Source of the DNA: Mytilisepta virgata | Taxonomy: Eukaryota; Mollusca; Bivalvia; Mytilida; Mytilidae | Direction: 5' to 3' | Assembly: GCA_028015205.1 (NCBI GenBank) | Contig: CM051519.1 | Span: forward strand, 88,371,539-88,435,538 | DNA length: 64,000 nucleotides | Part shown: positions 61,201-64,000 of the stretch, piece after piece | How the letters are laid out: each line of letters opens with the position of its first letter | How positions within the stretch are numbered: the first letter of the stretch is position 1 | Made by a program: the position numbers and the translations under genes | The notes under the pieces: generated by a model | Seen by the model: only the letters and a program-made list of their open reading frames with translations | What the model was told of the DNA's origin: nothing | Databases searched by the model: none

Positions 61201-64000
61201 ACTAAAAACTAAAAACATATGAACAACATGGACCCCACCAAAAAACCGGGGGTAGACTCAGGTGCTCCGGACAAGTAAGCAGTCTCTGCTTCCTGTAGGA
61301 CACCCGCCATTCTGCCCATGTCAAATCCGGTATGAGGAAGGGATAATAGGATGTGATTGTGAAGTTATTTTAAAGAGACGGGGTTGTCGAAATGTTCATA
61401 TTAAATGTACTGTATGTAGGGCAACAAATTTTGCAGAAAGATTTTTACAGAATTTTTAAATACATTTCCGTTTTATGTTAAAGACTGCGGACGTTTTCTG
61501 CGCTTACATATAAATCATACATTGATGTAATGGTTCTCAGTTTAATCTTATGTTGTTACTGTATTTTAGAAGGAACAAATGCGTTAGTGTCTATTGAAAG
61601 ACCAACAACAAAATCAGCGTTGATTCGTTATGCCCCGACCGAAGATGACCAAAGACAACAGTCTGAACAAGGTATATCTGGATTGTTTGTCGTGGAATAT
61701 GACGTAGAGAGAACGTTTGATGCAGGAGAAATCTTGGTAAGTCTAGAGATTTGAGAATAGTACTTTAAAAGAAACATCGATAACTTAACTGAGAAAGCAA
61801 TGTATGTTTTTTTTTTTTGCAGTTTTCAACATATTCCTCATTTATAGAGTTATCTCCGTAGTCATCAATTTACAAATTGTCAGTTTCCTGCAAAAATTTT
61901 TTTCTTCCTTGTTTTTGGATATATTTTTCTATATCTGACGAAGGTCTTACCTAATTCAATAATTTGAGATAAAATTATAAGTTACATTTGTCCTTCTTAA
62001 ATATAAGACACCGTTTGTCAGGAAAGATAACTCTTGCATATGGGAGACAACTTCAAAATCTGCAAAAAGGGAAAATTAAAATTTTTGCTTATATTCCTAA
62101 TTTGACTATTGGAGAGTGATTCGTGTGATTTGTAAATTTAGTACAGGTACCCGAAAAATCCTTTGAACTTCATAAACCGTTTGTACATGTAGGTTGTGGA
62201 CGGGTACTTTGTCCATTTCTTTGCTCCGGATGGAATGGAGCCACTCCCGAAAGATATAATATTTATTCTGGATGTCAGTGGATCTATGGGCGGTCGTAAA
62301 ATTGAACAGCAAGCTGATGCAATGGACAAAATTTTACAAGATTTAAAGAAAGAAGATAGATTTAATATACTAATATTCAGCTCTGGTGTAAAGTTTTGGA
62401 AAAAGTCTCTTGTGGAAGTTAGTACTGATATCATAAGAGAAGCAAGAGAGTTTGCCCAGAAGATGGAAGCAGGCGGAGGTATAAATATTTATGATAAACT
62501 GAATTTACCCAGATTAAGAGATTACCTGTATTCATTATTTCTAAAGGCATAAGTTGTTCAAAGCCAAAACAATTACGACACATGGCGTGGAAATTCAAAT
62601 GCTATTTAATGATATTGGAAAACATTGAATTACCTATACATGAACGAAATACTCAATAGTTTCCAAATATTTAATGTTACAGTTGTAAGTATCAGTTTCA
62701 TTCAAGTATAGAAATTCCTGTTGAAAATACATGTATAACTTACATTGTTATGCAATAAATGGAATCCAAAGCAAATCCCATGTACAGTAGAACATCGATG
62801 ACTCAAAGGAACCGTCGAAATATGTTCGAATTACTTAAGTCTATGTGTTGAAAATTGCCAGTGTCATACCGTTTCAAGTTTGTCTAGCTGATATAACAAT
62901 AATTTGAAATCCAAACAGGTTAGTAATCATGACATCTTTATTACATCGAACTGTAAACATACTCGTATCAGCTCCAGACTAATCATTTTTATCACACATA
63001 TGATAGTTACAAGCACACCTTCCAGTATCATGAAACACGGTATTAATTGCGTTCGAGTCTTCCAATGTAAAATACACAATTTTATCATTTTTTAGACCAA
63101 CGTTTTCTTCGAGAAATCGATCCGAAGCTTTTTAAACATGAAAATAAATGGTAAAATTACGGGACTTTCAAAATGGTTCGAGTCATTCGTGTTGAAGTTC
63201 GACTATGCATTGAAAACGTCGATGAAATCCCATAAGGGGCCTTTCATTAATTCTTAACTGGGTTTTCCAAAGGTAAATCTGCTTATTTGTTATTGATAAA
63301 GATAAAACCAGTTCTGTCAGATTTTTGTTTTTTTTGGCATTTATATTACACCCTTTATATTTCAGGTACAGGAGCAAATAATGCCCTTAGTAAAGGAATA
63401 GATTTCCTTAACAACGTGGAGCATGATGATAAACGTATTAAGATGTTAGTATTTTTAACTGATGGCATTGCAAACAGTCCCAGAGACATAATTTTAAAGA
63501 ATGTACAACAGCGGAACACAAAAGGCATTATCATATTTAGTTTGGCATTTGGAAATGATGCTGATTATACGTTTATAAAAAAGTTGGCTGTAAAGAACAA
63601 AGGGATTGCTAGAAGAATCTTTCAGGACTCTGACGCATCACTTCAAATCAAAGGATTTTATGACGAAATATCTTCTTCCACGCTTCAGAATGTTACATTC
63701 CAGTATCTTGATGAAGACAACGAGAGTGTCGACAATGCAACCCAATTAAATTTTGACACTTTTTTTGATGGAAAGGAACTCGTTATAGCAGGTAAATTGT
63801 CTGATGAAGATGTCAAAACGGTCAGTTTGGTTGTAACCGGAAATGGCGTTGACGGCCATATTGAATTAACATTAGAATCTGATGTTGGAAAAATTGTTCC
63901 GGAACTTACCAAGCCAGGCGATTTCAAGAAAATTACTCAAAGAATTTGGGCATATTTAACTATCAAACAACTTTTGGAACAGGCTATTGGAGCAGACAGT
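52175..64000 (+). CDS. Inter-alpha-trypsin inhibitor heavy chain-like protein (3' partial)
   Basis: A secreted protein of the ITIH family. Exons are 52175-52240, 54754-54911, 56284-56394, 57898-58145, 61570-61736, 62193-62478 and 63366 to beyond 64000. All junctions are GT/AG and in phase; about 557 residues are visible. Order: signal peptide (VEILCVILLALSTA), VIT domain (about residues 24-190), then a von Willebrand A domain from about residue 270. The A domain has the metal site DVSGS, the GGGTGAN threonine and LTDG. The conserved RIWAYLTIKQLLEQ lies near the visible end. Vertebrate heavy chains attach to hyaluronan and stabilise extracellular matrix; the molluscan role is unknown. The C-terminal region, including any DPHFII cross-linking motif, lies outside the window. 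The paralogue number cannot be assigned. Confidence 0.9.
52603..52627. repeat. (GA)n microsatellite
   Basis: About 12 GA units in the first ITIH-like intron. Confidence 0.85.
54253..54319. repeat. Perfect 17-bp inverted repeat (palindromic element)
   Basis: GGCTTAGTTATTGGTCC at 54253-54269 is exactly complementary to 54303-54319, with a 33-base loop. Weaker pairing extends outward (gcgtaaggtttt versus aaaaaccttgc). It is followed by about three copies of a 21-22 bp unit (ccaatatgtcatattgac) at 54367-54430. Probably a palindromic MITE in the first ITIH-like intron. Confidence 0.8.
54540..54645 (-). mobile_element. Dispersed family C, copy 7 (partial)
   Basis: Reverse copy with ttttcaacattttagtcatt, gggcacaactgatgag and gcacatattgtgcattaaat. 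It lies in the first ITIH-like intron, 100 bases before exon 2. Confidence 0.65.
54754..54911 (+). CDS. ITIH-like exon 2: VIT domain start
   Basis: Acceptor ttccttttcag, donor TTTGTTAT|gtatgt, phase 0 in and phase 2 out. It encodes the beginning of the VIT domain (IKYRFATTLVTSTVVN and FEVTLPDAAFITEF), a close match to the family pattern of hydrophobic strands. Confidence 0.85.
56284..56394 (+). CDS. ITIH-like exon 3: VIT domain middle
   Basis: Acceptor atcataacag, donor CACAAAA|gtatgt, phase 2 on both sides. It encodes EINGTLYPGEIDEKVKAKKK and KRKGQSAGHVAQ. The KGQSAGxV word is diagnostic of ITIH VIT domains. Confidence 0.88.
56725..56955. repeat. Dispersed family F fragment
   Basis: A/C-rich block with cataccaagctaccaaacag, then ttctgacttggtacaaacac, ggtcaaaccgattttatgg and ctcaaacctcc. 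I recall similar phrases from Mytilus repeats; only one copy is in this window. Confidence 0.4.
57371..57732 (+). mobile_element. Full-length tRNA-derived SINE with CATC tail
   Basis: The head (57371-57442) resembles tRNA-Gly: box A-like region GTGGTATCGTGGTAGCGTGC and box B GGTTCGATCCC. Acceptor and anticodon stems are imperfect, so it is not a functional tRNA. The body continues to cctgatatgcacctggttgc and a (CATC)n tail near 57712-57732. Full-length and low divergence at the promoter boxes suggest a fairly young insertion. It lies in the ITIH-like intron between exons 3 and 4. Confidence 0.82.
57898..58145 (+). CDS. ITIH-like exon 4: VIT domain end
   Basis: Acceptor tgttttcag, donor ATTGAAG|gtaagt, phase 2 in and phase 1 out. 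It contains RFSVDVNVAAESKVTFNLTY directly followed by QELLERVYGEYEH, matching the ITIH consensus (VNVAxGSKVTFxLTYEELLxR). Confidence 0.9.
58146..59302. other. Intron sequence with no recognised feature
   Basis: AT-rich. The open frames on both strands have no supporting signals. Confidence 0.5.
59303..60942 (+). mobile_element. Family A element, copy 2 (Helitron/HINE-like)
   Basis: Starts AGCTCACTTGGCGTCCGTC, followed by a GTCGTC microsatellite to about 59350 and gttaaca as in copy 1. The interior differs from copy 1: diverged units with aaaatggccg words, then about five units of 153-156 bp (gagcatttacatg at 60125, 60281, 60434, 60590). The end matches copy 1 in layout: CAGGTGAGC at 60902-60910, a stem-loop at 60916-60935, then CTTGTT in place of CTAGTT. 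It lies in the ITIH-like intron between exons 4 and 5. Confidence 0.65.
61125..61345 (+). repeat. Dispersed family E, copy 3
   Basis: An A/C-rich leader with gaccccaccaaaaaaccggg, then caggtgctccggacaagtaa, gctt..ctgtaggacacccg and ccggtatgagg. Same block order as 48945-49200. Confidence 0.6.
61570..61736 (+). CDS. ITIH-like exon 5: VIT-vWA linker
   Basis: Acceptor gtattttag, donor ATCTTG|gtaagt, phase 1 in and phase 0 out. It encodes ISGLFVVEYDVERTFDAGEI, matching the ITIH segment (FIVRYDVDRxxxxGxI) that leads into the A domain. Confidence 0.87.
62193..62478 (+). CDS. ITIH-like exon 6: vWA domain first part
   Basis: Acceptor gtacatgtag, donor GGCGGAG|gtataa, phase 0 in and phase 1 out. It encodes GYFVHFFAPDG and the metal site in IIFILDVSGSMGGRKIEQQ, then DRFNILIFSS. 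The frame stays open past the donor to 62552, an intron-retention shadow. Confidence 0.9.
62479..63365. other. Last visible ITIH-like intron, no feature
   Basis: 887 bases, AT-rich, no repeat or exon recognised. Confidence 0.5.
63366..64000 (+). CDS. ITIH-like exon 7: vWA end and following region (cut by window)
   Basis: The acceptor tatatttcag precedes GTACAGG; joined in phase 1 it restores the GGGTGAN metal-site threonine. It contains MLVFLTDGIANSP, GIARRIFQDSDASLQIKGFY and RIWAYLTIKQLLEQ, all in the order seen in vertebrate heavy chains. No stop before the window end. Confidence 0.9.

Noticed and set aside
62196..62552. 118-residue frame ending in ITIH-like intron 6
   Set aside because: Read-through of the exon 6 donor; joining to 63366 restores the conserved vWA metal-site threonine.

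Overview
The window looks like nuclear DNA of a bivalve mollusc, most likely a mussel (Mytilidae). This rests on AT-rich sequence, intron-split genes with GT/AG junctions, animal-only gene families (active-zone scaffold, Toll-like receptor, inter-alpha-trypsin inhibitor heavy chain), and dispersed repeats that I remember as typical of bivalve and especially Mytilus sequence. The species call is inference; no database was searched.

There are three recognisable genes and one orphan gene. (1) From 3311 to at least 28371 (+), about 17 exons that join in phase encode most of a presynaptic active-zone scaffold of the Piccolo/Fife type. The order is a zinc finger with four CxxC pairs, long acidic Ser/Pro-rich exons, coiled coils, a PDZ domain and a C2A domain with all expected calcium-binding aspartates. 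The start lies upstream of the window or in unseen 5' exons, and the 3' end is ambiguous. (2) At 39764-41905 (+) a single exon encodes a complete Toll-like receptor: signal peptide, leucine-rich repeats, membrane helix and TIR domain. (3) At 45875-46324 (-) a short acidic protein of unknown family is probably the coding exon of a gene with an intron in its leader. (4) From 52175 to the window end (+), seven exons encode a secreted ITIH-like protein with a VIT domain and a von Willebrand A domain with an intact metal site; it runs off the right edge.

The genes are unrelated in function (synapse, innate immunity, extracellular matrix/plasma-type protein), as expected of neighbours in an animal genome; I see no operon or joint system.

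The rest is dominated by mobile-element remnants. Two families with unrelated sequence (A: 6315-7600 and 59303-60942; B: 12709-13460 and 34955-35576) share one architecture: 5' hairpin, CCGTC-rich stretch, internal tandem repeats of roughly 140-200 bp, and a short inverted copy of the 5' motif near the 3' end. Three of the four copies also keep a terminal stem-loop next to a CTAGTT-like end. This resembles non-autonomous Helitron/Helentron-type elements. Other items are a 278-bp terminal-inverted-repeat MITE inside the scaffold gene, a dispersed family (C) in at least eight copies on both strands, two tRNA-derived SINEs plus one SINE tail, a 1.5-kb inverted-repeat element just upstream of the ITIH gene, an eight-unit 57-bp tandem array carrying a perfect 12-bp palindrome, and several microsatellites.
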